From assembly GCA_004359425.1 (NCBI GenBank), contig PTEU01000002.1:779137-818445 (forward strand): a stretch of 39,309 bases of DNA. Direction: 5' to 3'. The notes under the pieces are model-generated. The model was not told the origin of the DNA, searched no databases, and saw only the letters and a program-made list of their open reading frames with translations. A program made the position numbers and the translations under genes. The number at the start of each line of letters is the position of its first letter. Position 1 is the stretch's first letter. Origin of the DNA: Ideonella sp. MAG2 (GTDB lineage Bacteria; Pseudomonadota; Gammaproteobacteria; Burkholderiales; Burkholderiaceae_C). This document shows positions 29,759-37,238 of this stretch, in pieces.

Positions 29759-30271
29759 ATGTCACGACAACTCCTGATCGAACGCGCCATGCAGGCGGTT
29801 CAAGCCCGGCGGGCGACCTCGATCAGCCACGATACCTCTGGAGCCCGCGGGGCCAATGGGCTGGCGTCGCCGCTGGCCCGCGAGGCAGGCACCTCGGCAG
29901 AGGCCTGGCTTGGCAGACAAACACAGGCCGTTGAGCCCTCTTCTGCCATGCCCCAACTGCTGTGCTTAGCCCGCTGGCCTGACCTGCGCCAAGTGCAGGT
30001 GACGGATGTGGTGATGGTTGCCAGAGTCTGCGGACTGTTGAGTTATTCGCCATCTGCCGAACGCCTGATCCATCGCCGCCTGGGCGTGGAGCGCGAGCAA
30101 TTGCTGCCCGTGCTGGACTGGCTGCGGTCTAGTGGCTGTCTGCGCTATGCCGGGACGTCGGCCTCTGAACCCCTGGCGAACACCGAAGCCGCAGGTGACG
30201 ACGGGTTGACGCTCGCAGCGCCAGCGGGTGGGTCGATCTGGCAGCGCCTGATGCGTAAGCTGGCGGGTTAA
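29759..30271 (+). CDS. Unknown protein, first gene of GTPase/Roadblock operon (winged-helix-like)
   Basis: A 170-residue protein of no recognised family. Residues 1-65 look disordered. The middle (about 72-125: LRQVQVTDVVMVARVCGLLS, then SAERLIHRRLGVEREQLLPV and LDWLRSSGCLR) has the helix-helix-recognition pattern of a winged-helix domain. This recalls the DUF742 winged-helix proteins (CvnC) that go with GTPases and Roadblock proteins in Streptomyces conservons, but that comparison is by pattern only. The C-terminus ends in a basic amphipathic helix (WQRLMRKLAG). It is seven bases before the GTPase gene, so a shared operon is very likely. Confidence 0.7.
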   Translation: MSRQLLIERAMQAVQARRATSISHDTSGARGANGLASPLAREAGTSAEAWLGRQTQAVEPSSAMPQLLCLARWPDLRQVQVTDVVMVARVCGLLSYSPSAERLIHRRLGVEREQLLPVLDWLRSSGCLRYAGTSASEPLANTEAAGDDGLTLAAPAGGSIWQRLMRKLAG

Positions 30272-30278
30272 GCACGCC

Positions 30279-30881
30279 ATGGAGCGCCGCATTCTTGTGG
30301 TCGGCCCCGTGGGGGCGGGCAAGACAACGGCCATCCGAGCCGTCAGCGACATTGCTGTGGTCGACACCGATGTGCGGGCCTCAGACGCCGTGGCGATGAT
30401 GAAGCCCACCACCACGGTGGCCATGGACATGGGCATCATGAATGTCGGTGAAGGCGATCGGGTGGTGCTCTACGGCGCGCCCGGGCAGGATCGCTTCGAC
30501 TTCATGTGGGACATTTTGCTGACCCAGATTGATGGGGTGCTGCTGCTGCTCAACCATCAGGCCCCAGACCCACTGGGCGACCTGCGCCGCTATCTGGATG
30601 CCATTCGCATCCGCGATACCCGAGGGCGGCCCCTGGTGGTCGGCGTGGCCCATGTTGACTCAGCCCCCAGCGACAGCCTGGAAAGCTACCAATCTGTCTT
30701 CAGCGCCGCTCAACGCGCCTGTGGATGCGTGCGCTGCTGCCCACCAATACAGGCCCTGGACGCCCGCGTGCCCCAAGATGTTCGAACCGTGCTGATGGCG
30801 CTGGCGGCCTTGTTGGAGTTTGGCCAACGCCAAGGAGCCAGAAGGTGTCAGCTTCAAACGGAGACAGGTTCACGTGCCTGA
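30279..30881 (+). CDS. MglA/CvnD-like small GTPase
   Basis: A 200-residue Ras-like GTPase of the bacterial COG2229 (conservon CvnD / MglA-like) type. P-loop GPVGAGKTT (9-17), a switch-I Thr cluster in KPTTTVAMDMG (42-52), and G3 as GAPGQDRFDFMWDILL (66-81), very like the GTPGQ-RF-FMWD of conservon GTPases. The G4 motif is degenerate: AHVD (124-127) instead of NKxD, so base specificity may be relaxed. As in related bacterial GTPases the Walker Asp before G3 is replaced, which is typical when a Roadblock partner supplies activating contacts. It overlaps the next gene by eight bases if that starts at GTG 30874. Confidence 0.82.
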   Translation: MERRILVVGPVGAGKTTAIRAVSDIAVVDTDVRASDAVAMMKPTTTVAMDMGIMNVGEGDRVVLYGAPGQDRFDFMWDILLTQIDGVLLLLNHQAPDPLGDLRRYLDAIRIRDTRGRPLVVGVAHVDSAPSDSLESYQSVFSAAQRACGCVRCCPPIQALDARVPQDVRTVLMALAALLEFGQRQGARRCQLQTETGSRA

Positions 30882-32229
30882 GCTTGGCCAGGAGTCTGAG
30901 GACGCCGCCCTTGTTTTGCGGGGCTTCGGCGTGGGCTATGGAGAGCGGCAGGTTCTGCGTGGCCTGGACCTGCGCTTGCCTGCACACGGCGTTACGGTCC
31001 TGCTCGGGCCCAGCGGTACGGGCAAGTCCACCCTGCTGAAAACGCTGGCCGGGCACTTGCAGGGTCTCTCCAGCCATTGGGTCGTTGGCGACATCATCCA
31101 CGCCCCGGCAGCGGGCGCTGCCTTGCCGCCCCTGGCGGTGCAGAAGGCCGGTTTGCTGATGGCCACCCTGCGTGACAACCTATTGGGCGACTGGGCTGCT
31201 CGGGCCCAGTTAACACCCGCCCAGCAGACCGCCTACTTGGCGGAGTGGTTGGACCACCAGGGCCTGGGCGACATGGCCGCCCGTCTGGCGGTGCCGGTGG
31301 TGGAGTTGACGCCAGCGCAGCAAGCCCTGACCAAACTGCTGCGCGTCCTTTTGCCTGACGCCCCCTTGGTGTTGCTGGACGAACCCACCGCAGGGCTTGG
31401 CGAAGAAGAAGCCGAACCCCTGCTGGAGGTGATTTCCAGGGTCGGCCGCCAGCGCGCCGTGTTGGTAAGCATGCATCACCTGGCTCAGTCCCGCCGCATT
31501 GCCCACCGCGTGCTCTTGCTGGCCAGCGGCCGCTTGCAGGAAGACACGCCCGCCTCTGCATTTTTCCTGGCCCCGAGAAGCGAATCGGGCCGGCTTTTTT
31601 TGGCCACAGGCTCCTGCCCCGAAGAGTCTGCCTGGCCGCAAGACCTGCCAGCACTCTCTGTGTGCCCACGGCCTGCTGCCCCCACGCTCATTGCAGCGCC
31701 ACAGCACAGCGCTTTGCCTGTGCAGACCCTGGCGCGTGGCCCGCAGGGCTTTGTGTGGTTGCTCGACGGGCAACTGGCAGGCACAGCCATGCCAGGCTTG
31801 TTGCGCCCAGTGGAAGACGACTTGCGTGAGCTGAGTGCGGCGGGCATTACCCGCTTGCTTTCACTCACCACCCGCCCCTGCGATGCCGAGGCAGCGGCGC
31901 GCTGGGGCATACAGGTGCGGGCCTTGCCCATTGTGGACATGGGTGCTCCAACGCTGGATGAGGCTTTGATGGCCTGCCAATGGCTGGACGCTTGTTTGGC
32001 CGACCAGCAAGCGGTTGCCGTGCATTGCCGGGCCGGCCTGGGGCGAACGGGAACGATCTTGGGCTGCTACTTGCTGTGGCGAAAAGGCGGCAGACTCAGC
32101 GCCGCGCAGGCGCTCTCGGCGCTGCGGCATCGGCAAAACGCGTGGGTTCAATCCCAACGCCAAGAGGAGTTTCTGCACGAATTCGCGCTGGCGATGGCGC
32201 GCCAGGCGGTGCCAGACACCATGGCTTAA
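30874..32229 (+). CDS. ABC-type ATPase fused to dual-specificity protein phosphatase
   Basis: A 451-residue two-domain protein without membrane segments. Residues about 12-235 form an ABC ATPase: Walker A GPSGTGKST (45-53), Q-loop Gln (about 90), Walker B LVLLDEP (165-170) and switch His (about 201). The signature is degenerate, ELTPAQQALTKLLR, not LSGGQ. Residues about 280-450 form a DUSP23-like phosphatase with P-loop HCRAGLGRT (384-392, H-C-x5-R-T) and the probable general-acid Asp in IVDMGAP (about 355). The frame is continuous through the linker. GTG at 30874 overlaps the GTPase stop and has GGAGA upstream; a TTG at 30820 is possible. The job is probably signalling rather than transport, as no permease is nearby. 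Confidence 0.82.
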   Translation: MPELGQESEDAALVLRGFGVGYGERQVLRGLDLRLPAHGVTVLLGPSGTGKSTLLKTLAGHLQGLSSHWVVGDIIHAPAAGAALPPLAVQKAGLLMATLRDNLLGDWAARAQLTPAQQTAYLAEWLDHQGLGDMAARLAVPVVELTPAQQALTKLLRVLLPDAPLVLLDEPTAGLGEEEAEPLLEVISRVGRQRAVLVSMHHLAQSRRIAHRVLLLASGRLQEDTPASAFFLAPRSESGRLFLATGSCPEESAWPQDLPALSVCPRPAAPTLIAAPQHSALPVQTLARGPQGFVWLLDGQLAGTAMPGLLRPVEDDLRELSAAGITRLLSLTTRPCDAEAAARWGIQVRALPIVDMGAPTLDEALMACQWLDACLADQQAVAVHCRAGLGRTGTILGCYLLWRKGGRLSAAQALSALRHRQNAWVQSQRQEEFLHEFALAMARQAVPDTMA

Positions 32230-32300
32230 CAGTTTGGCTAAAGTCCCGAATCCCGACCTCCAGGCGCTATGCGACCTGCCTTTTTACTTAGGAGTAATCC

Positions 32301-32690
32301 ATGACCAAGCTTGACGATGCCCTGCAGCGATCCATTTCCAGCGTGCCTGACTGTGTGGCCGCAGGCTTTATCGATCTGGGCTCCGGCATGCTGCTCGGCG
32401 TGAAGACCGTCGACTCGCACCCCATGTCGGTGATTGAGTTGCTGGCCGCCGCGACCGCCGATATGTTCCAAGGCCCCAATGTGGTGGCCATCGAAAAGCT
32501 GTTTCGCAGCGCCCGCGGTGTGCCCGAGGACGGCCGCCACTATTTCCAGGAAATCATCGTCAACAGCGACAACCTGATCCATGTCTTTCTGCGTGGCCGC
32601 CGCCAGCAGCAAGTGGCCGAGTGCCCAGCTCACCCGGGCCTTGCTGCTGCGGTCTGCCCAGCGTCCCTGGTTGTCCAGCGCATTGGCTGA
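32301..32690 (+). CDS. Roadblock/LC7-like protein with aberrant C-terminus
   Basis: Roadblock proteins dimerise and act as GTPase-activating or scaffolding partners of MglA-like GTPases. Residues 1 to about 98 look like an LC7-type chain (KLDDALQRSISSVPDCVAAGFIDLGSGML to DNLIHVFLRG). After about base 32600 the frame turns into RRQQQVAECPAHPG and on, which matches nothing and overlaps the next gene in another frame. Family members usually continue with two more strands and a helix. A GGAGTAA site (32290-32296) precedes ATG 32301. The gene is 71 bases after the ABC-phosphatase gene. Confidence 0.72.
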   Translation: MTKLDDALQRSISSVPDCVAAGFIDLGSGMLLGVKTVDSHPMSVIELLAAATADMFQGPNVVAIEKLFRSARGVPEDGRHYFQEIIVNSDNLIHVFLRGRRQQQVAECPAHPGLAAAVCPASLVVQRIG

Positions 32691-33108
32691 ACTGCCGCCC
32701 ATGCTGCAAAAGGACGCCCCAAAAACCTTGTTCCAGCTCCAACGCGAGGGCTGGATTTCGGTCGATGTTCACCCACCTGCTGAGTTGGCGGTGGTGGGCG
32801 ATCTACAGCAAAGTGTGAGAGCCTTGGCCGAGCACGGGGCCCGCGCCGCCGTCTTGACCGACCAAGATGGCTTGGTGCTGGCCTATGCCGGGGCCGTACC
32901 CCTCTCAACCATCGACCACCTGGGCGAAGCTGCGATGGACTGGCAGGGCGACGGCGGGGCCTGGCAACTGCCATTGGGTGAGGGCAGCGCGCGCCATTGC
33001 TACCGCTTGGCCGTCTCCCGCAGCGCCCAGCTCGAACCAGCAGCCTTGGTGGCCTTGGCGCGTAGGCTGGTGCGCTTGCGCGCCCGTGGTCTAAGGGAGG
33101 CCCACTGA
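32581..33108 (+). CDS. Roadblock-like protein, probably lacking its N-terminus
   Basis: An open frame of 175 codons; meaningful sequence seems to begin near base 32605. The part from about residue 80 (RALAEHGARAAVLTDQDGLVLAYAG) resembles the central strands of a Roadblock/LC7 domain, and the preceding helix-rich part (LAELPPMLQKDAPKTLFQLQREG) is of unknown type. ATG 32581 is inside the preceding LC7 gene and is likely accidental. Stop and the GTG of the next gene are one base apart. Together with the aberrant LC7 ending, this suggests that the end of one gene and the start of the next are missing. Confidence 0.6.
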   Translation: MSFCVAAASSKWPSAQLTRALLLRSAQRPWLSSALAELPPMLQKDAPKTLFQLQREGWISVDVHPPAELAVVGDLQQSVRALAEHGARAAVLTDQDGLVLAYAGAVPLSTIDHLGEAAMDWQGDGGAWQLPLGEGSARHCYRLAVSRSAQLEPAALVALARRLVRLRARGLREAH

Positions 33109-33109
33109 C

Positions 33110-33511
33110 GTGAGTGCCAAGGCCGACCCCACGGACCCGAGCGAGCGGCTGTCTGACACGCTGAGTAGTCTCCCCGCCATCTGCGCGCAGGTTTCTGGCG
33201 CAGCCGTGGCCACCTCAGACGGCTTGGCCTTGGCGGTAACGGGCGAGTTGCGGGGGGATGAGGCCGCAGCAGCGGCCGTGTTCCTGATGGACGAGTTGGA
33301 GGCGCATCTTGGCTTGATCCGCCAAGGGCGAATCCGGGAAATGTTGGCCTGGACCGAGCGGGGTCACTGGTACCTGACGCGGGTGGGCGATTTGCCCTTT
33401 GTGCTGGTGCTGGGTGCTGAACCCGCCTCACCGGCGGGTCTGCTGCGGCATGCCGGGCAGGCCATCATTCCAGAGTTGATCCCCGTTCTTCAAGGGCTGG
33501 ATCCCTTCTAG
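33110..33511 (+). CDS. Roadblock/LC7 domain protein
   Basis: A 133-residue protein with one apparently complete Roadblock/LC7 domain: LSSLPAICAQVSGAAVATSDGLALAVTGEL, then DEAAAAAVFLMDELEAHL and GHWYLTRVGDLPFVLVLG, matching the alternating strands and long helix of MglB-like proteins. Start is GTG 33110, one base after the preceding stop. It is the last gene of the operon and is convergent with the LysR gene, two bases apart. A role as activating or localising partner of the GTPase at 30279 is inferred from the family and from proximity. Confidence 0.8.
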   Translation: MSAKADPTDPSERLSDTLSSLPAICAQVSGAAVATSDGLALAVTGELRGDEAAAAAVFLMDELEAHLGLIRQGRIREMLAWTERGHWYLTRVGDLPFVLVLGAEPASPAGLLRHAGQAIIPELIPVLQGLDPF

Positions 33512-33513
33512 CC

Positions 33514-34032
33514 CTAGCCCCAGTAGCCGGTGGCCTGGTAGCTGTGCTTTAAATAATCCATCCATAGCCGCACGCGCAGCGGCAGGTGGCGGGCGCTGGG
33601 AACGACGGCGTAGATGCCGTTGGGCGGGGCGGCAAAGTCGTCCAGCACGCTGACCAGGCGGCCAGCGGCCAGGTCGGCCTGCACCTCCCAGGTGCTGCGC
33701 CAGGCAATGCCTAGGCCGCGCAGGCACCACTCGTGCAGCACTTGGCCGTCGCTGCAATCCAGGCGGCCGCCGGGGCGCAGGTGGCTGACCATGCCGTCCA
33801 CGCTGAAGGCCCAGCCTCGGGTTTGGCTGGCTTCGCTGCTCAGCGTCAGGCATTGGTGGCGGCCCAGGTCTTGCGAGGTGCGCAGCAGCAGCTTCACGCC
33901 AAGCCGCTCTTCCAACGCGTCCATGCGCCGGCCTATCACCGCCGGGGCCACGCCTTCGGCTTGGGCGGCGGCGGTCAGGCTGCCTTTTTGGGCCACAGCG
34001 ACAAAGGTTTCGATCTGCTTGAGGCGGTCCAT
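33514..34032 (-). CDS. LysR-family regulator with in-frame internal deletion
   Basis: A 172-residue frame with LysR ends but no middle. The N-terminal winged helix is intact (LKQIETFVAVAQKGSLTAAA, GRRMDALEERLGVKLLLRT, residues 1-52). It then jumps, near base 33870, to the second half of the effector domain (CLTLSSEASQTRGWAFSVDG, LHEWCLRGLGIAWRSTWEV, RHLPLRVRLWMDYL). LysR proteins are about 300 residues, so some 125 are missing, including the start of the effector domain and its hinge. The frame is preserved. ATG 34032 fits the family start; ATG 34071 is possible. It is divergent from the dehalogenase gene, 96 bases away, which it may have regulated. Confidence 0.8.
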   Translation of the reverse strand: MDRLKQIETFVAVAQKGSLTAAAQAEGVAPAVIGRRMDALEERLGVKLLLRTSQDLGRHQCLTLSSEASQTRGWAFSVDGMVSHLRPGGRLDCSDGQVLHEWCLRGLGIAWRSTWEVQADLAAGRLVSVLDDFAAPPNGIYAVVPSARHLPLRVRLWMDYLKHSYQATGYWG

Positions 34033-34128
34033 GGCGGTGCTCAGAGGGCTTGATTTGTGCGTCAAAGTCATGAATCCATGACTTTTGCTGCGGGTAATAT
34101 GTGGCCAAGTATCGAATAAATTGGCGAC

Positions 34129-34833
34129 ATGGAAAAGAGACCCTCCGCGTCTCGGCCTGCGCCCCGGGCCGTGCTGTTTGATGCCTATGGCACTTTGTTC
34201 GACGTTTACAGCGTCGCGCTGGTGGCCGAGCAGCTTTTTGCGGGCCAGGGCGAGCGCCTGGCCCAGCTCTGGCGCGACAAGCAGATCGAGTACACCCGCC
34301 TGGTGTCCATGAGCGGCCCCAGCCACTACCAGCCGTTTTGGACGCTGACCCGCAGCGCCCTGCAGTGGACGGCCGCGCGCCTGAACCTGGCCTGGAGCGC
34401 CGACGCCGAAGAGCGGCTGATGAACCAATACCGCCACCTCTCGGCCTTCCCCGAGAACCGCGAGGTGCTGGAAGCGCTGAAACGCCAGGGCGTGCCTGCG
34501 GGCATCCTGTCTAATGGCGACCCCGAGATGCTGGCCATCGCTGTGCGCAGCGCGGGCCTGACCGATTTGATTGCCCCCGTGCTGAGCGTGCACACCACCC
34601 GCCGCTTCAAGACCGACCCCGCGGCCTACCAGGTCGGGGTGGATGCACTGGGCCTGCCGCCCAAGGAGATCTTGTTTGTCTCCAGCAATGGCTGGGACGC
34701 CATCGGCGCGACCTGGTTTGGCTACACCACGCTGTGGGTCAACCGGGCTGGCGCGCCGCTGGAGGCCCTGGGCACCGCACCCACCGCGCAGGGCACCAGC
34801 TTGCGCGATGTGCTGAATTTCTTTCCCGCTTAA
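34129..34833 (+). CDS. Haloacid dehalogenase type II
   Basis: A 234-residue HAD-superfamily hydrolase of the (S)-2-haloacid dehalogenase subgroup. Motif I is [10 protein letters not shown] (the nucleophilic Asp), with the type II pattern [12 protein letters not shown], motif [11 protein letters not shown], motif III with [11 protein letters not shown] (Lys) and motif [19 protein letters not shown]. Together these are typical of true type II 2-haloacid dehalogenases, although a natural substrate cannot be fixed. Intact and of normal length; 37 bases before the malate synthase gene. It is divergent from a LysR-type gene. Confidence 0.88.
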   Translation: MEKRPSASRPAPRAVLFDAYGTLFDVYSVALVAEQLFAGQGERLAQLWRDKQIEYTRLVSMSGPSHYQPFWTLTRSALQWTAARLNLAWSADAEERLMNQYRHLSAFPENREVLEALKRQGVPAGILSNGDPEMLAIAVRSAGLTDLIAPVLSVHTTRRFKTDPAAYQVGVDALGLPPKEILFVSSNGWDAIGATWFGYTTLWVNRAGAPLEALGTAPTAQGTSLRDVLNFFPA

Positions 34834-34870
34834 TCCTTTCGTTTTTTCCAACCTTCCTCTAGGACTTGCA

Positions 34871-36804
34871 ATGAGCAACCGCACCACCGTCCACGGCCTG
34901 CAAGTGGCCACCAACCTGTACAACTTCGTTAACGAGCAGGTGCTGCCCGGCACCGGCGTGGAGCAAGCCGCCTTCTGGGCGGGCTTTGACAAACTGGTGG
35001 CTGACCTGGCCCCCAAGAACGCCGCCCTGCTGGCCGAGCGTGACCGCCTCCAAGCCGAGATGGACGCCTGGCACCAAGCCAACCCCGGCCCGATCAAAAA
35101 GGCCAAGGCCTACCGCAAGCACCTGGAGAAGATCGGCTACCTGGTGGCTGACCCAGGCGACGTGAAGGCCACCACCAAGAACGTGGATGCTGAGCTGGCC
35201 ACGCAAGCCGGCCCGCAGTTGGTGGTGCCCATCACCAATGCCCGCTACGCCCTGAACGCCGCCAACGCCCGCTGGGGCAGCCTGTATGACGCGCTCTACG
35301 GCACCGACGCCCTGAGCGAAGAAGACGGCGCCACCAAGGCCGGCCCGAATGGCGAGGCCTACAACCCCGTGCGCGGCGCCAAGGTGATTAACTATTGCCG
35401 CCATGTGCTGGACCGCACCGCCCCGCTGCAAAAGGGCTCGCATGTGGACAGCACCGGCTATGCCGTGGTCAAGGGCGCGCTGCAAGTCAGCCTGGCCAAT
35501 GGCCAAACCGTGGGCCTGAAGAAAGCTGCTCAACTGGTGGGTTACCAGGGTGACGCCGCCGCCCCCACCGCCGTGCTGCTGGAGCACAACGGCCTGCACC
35601 TGGAGATCCGCATCAACCGCAACACCACCATTGGTGCGTCGGACGCCGCGGGTGTGAGCGACCTAGTGATCGAGTCGGCCCTGTCCACCATCTTGGACCT
35701 GGAAGACTCGGTGGCCGTGGTGGATGCCGACGACAAGGTGCAAGCCTATGGCAACTGGCTGGGCATTTTGAAGGGCACGCTGACCGAAGCCGTGAGCAAG
35801 GGCGGCAAGACCTTTACCCGGGGCCTGAACCCCGAAAGCTGTTCACCCGCGTGGAAAAGCTGCTGGGCCTGAAGGCCAACACCGTCAAGCTGGGCATCAT
35901 GGACGAGGAGCGCCGCACCTCCGTCAACCTCAAGGCCTGCATTGGCGCGGCCAAGGCCCGCGTGGCCTTCATCAACACCGGCTTCCTGGACCGCACCGGC
36001 GACGAGATGCACACCGCCATGCGCGCCGGCCCCATGATGCGCAAGGGCGACATGAAGACCAGCGCCTGGATCCAAGCCTATGAGCGCAACAACGTGCTGG
36101 TGGGCCTGCAATGCGGCCTGCGCGGCAAGGCGCAAATCGGCAAGGGCATGTGGGCCATGCCCGACCTGATGGCCGCCATGCTGCAGCAAAAGATAGCCCA
36201 CCCCAAGGCCGGTGCCAACACCGCCTGGACCCCCAGCCCCACCGCCGCCACCCTGCACGCGCTGCACTACCACCAGGTGGACGTGTTCGGCGTGCAAAAG
36301 GCGCTGGAAAAGGCCGACAAGGCCAGCGACCGCGCGGCCGTGCGCGAGGAGATCCTTGAAGGCCTGCTCAGCATCCCTGTGGTCAAACAAGCCAAGTGGA
36401 GCCCCGAGGAAGTGCAGCAAGAGCTGGACAACAACGCCCAGGGCATCTTGGGCTATGTGGTGCGCTGGGTCGACCAAGGCATTGGCTGCTCCAAGGTGCC
36501 CGACATCCACAACGTGGGCCTGATGGAAGACCGCGCCACCCTGCGCATCTCCAGCCAACACATGGCCAACTGGCTGCGCCACGGCGTGGTCACCAAGGCC
36601 CAGGTCAAGAGCACCTTCAAGCGCATGGCCAAGGTGGTGGACAAGCAAAACGCCGGTGATGCGGCCTACAAGCCCCTGGCAGCCAACCCAGAAGGCGCCG
36701 CCTACCAAGCCGCGCTGGACCTGGTGCTCAAGGGCGAAGCCCAACCCAGCGGCTACACCGAGCCCCTGCTGCACGCTTGGCGCCTGAAGGCCAAGGCGGC
36801 CTGA
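34871..36804 (+). pseudogene. glcB: Malate synthase G, internal deletion with frameshift
   Basis: Malate synthase G joins glyoxylate and acetyl-CoA to malate in the glyoxylate bypass. Codons 1-322 are a good MSG N-terminal half ([20 protein letters not shown] to TFTRGLNPE), with catalytic Arg in the last segment. The reading continues in another frame from about 35839 ([28 protein letters not shown] with the metal-binding Glu, [24 protein letters not shown] with the catalytic Asp) to the stop. The two parts total about 643 residues; the family has about 720-730, so roughly 80 are missing at 35834-35839, with loss of frame. Without the deletion the gene would be complete. Confidence 0.9.
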
Positions 36805-36828
36805 GCCCGCGCACTGCGCGTGTGAAAG

Positions 36829-36851
36829 CGGCGCCTCAGGGCGCCGTTTTT
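36829..36851 (+). terminator. Rho-independent terminator after malate synthase gene
   Basis: CGGCGCC (36829-36835) and GGCGCCG (36840-36846) form a seven-pair GC stem with loop TCAG, followed by TTTTT (36847-36851). It lies 25 bases after the malate synthase stop and is a strong intrinsic terminator. Confidence 0.85.
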
Positions 36852-36872
36852 CATGGGCGACTCCCTCCATTT

Positions 36873-36914
36873 ATCCTTGCAAATCAGGGAAAGACACTCC
36901 CGATTTGCAAGGAT
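36873..36914 (+). promoter_or_regulatory. Long inverted repeat in the leader of a small gene
   Basis: ATCCTTGCAAATC (36873-36885) and its exact complement (36902-36914) form 13 perfect pairs; inside, GGG and CCC can add three more past one bulged A. The right arm ends 15 bases before ATG 36930 and includes AAGGA, which could act as the ribosome site. It may be a regulatory hairpin of that small gene or an operator for a dimeric protein. Confidence 0.5.
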
Positions 36915-36929
36915 GTTTCTGCCCCCACC

Positions 36930-37238
36930 ATGTCTCTGAACTACCTCCACTTCGACGCCAGCGACGACGGCGAAGGCCACGGCACCTGGGACGCCATGGC
37001 CAGCGTCAAGCCGCCGCACCTGCCCGCCGTGCTGGCCGAGGTGCAAGCGGTACTGGCTTGGTGCCAGGCCCATGCGCCGGGGCCTTGTGGGCCGTTGGAC
37101 GAAGGTGGGGCCTGGGATGTGGAGCAGCAGCAAACCCAAGACGGCGACTGGGTCACCGTGACGCTGACGCTCACCGGCCCCGAAGACTGGGGGCGAGAGA
37201 TGCTGGCGGCTTTGGGGGCCGACGCTGCGGCCTCATAG
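36930..37238 (+). CDS. Small conserved-looking hypothetical protein
   Basis: A 102-residue protein starting SLNYLHFDASDDGEGHGTWDAMASV, with no family I can name. It is acidic and Trp-rich, with no membrane segment or signal peptide. The C-terminal half has alternating strands (WVTVTLTLTGPEDWGREMLAAL). Its pattern suggests a compact alpha/beta fold. The ATG at 36930 is decided by the hairpin and terminator upstream, which make starts before 36880 unlikely. It overlaps the convergent AraC gene by six bases. Confidence 0.68.
   Translation: MSLNYLHFDASDDGEGHGTWDAMASVKPPHLPAVLAEVQAVLAWCQAHAPGPCGPLDEGGAWDVEQQQTQDGDWVTVTLTLTGPEDWGREMLAALGADAAAS

Noticed and set aside
33514..35106. Minus-strand frame of 530 codons as one long protein
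   Set aside because: Only the last 172 codons match LysR; the rest is antisense to the dehalogenase and malate synthase genes.
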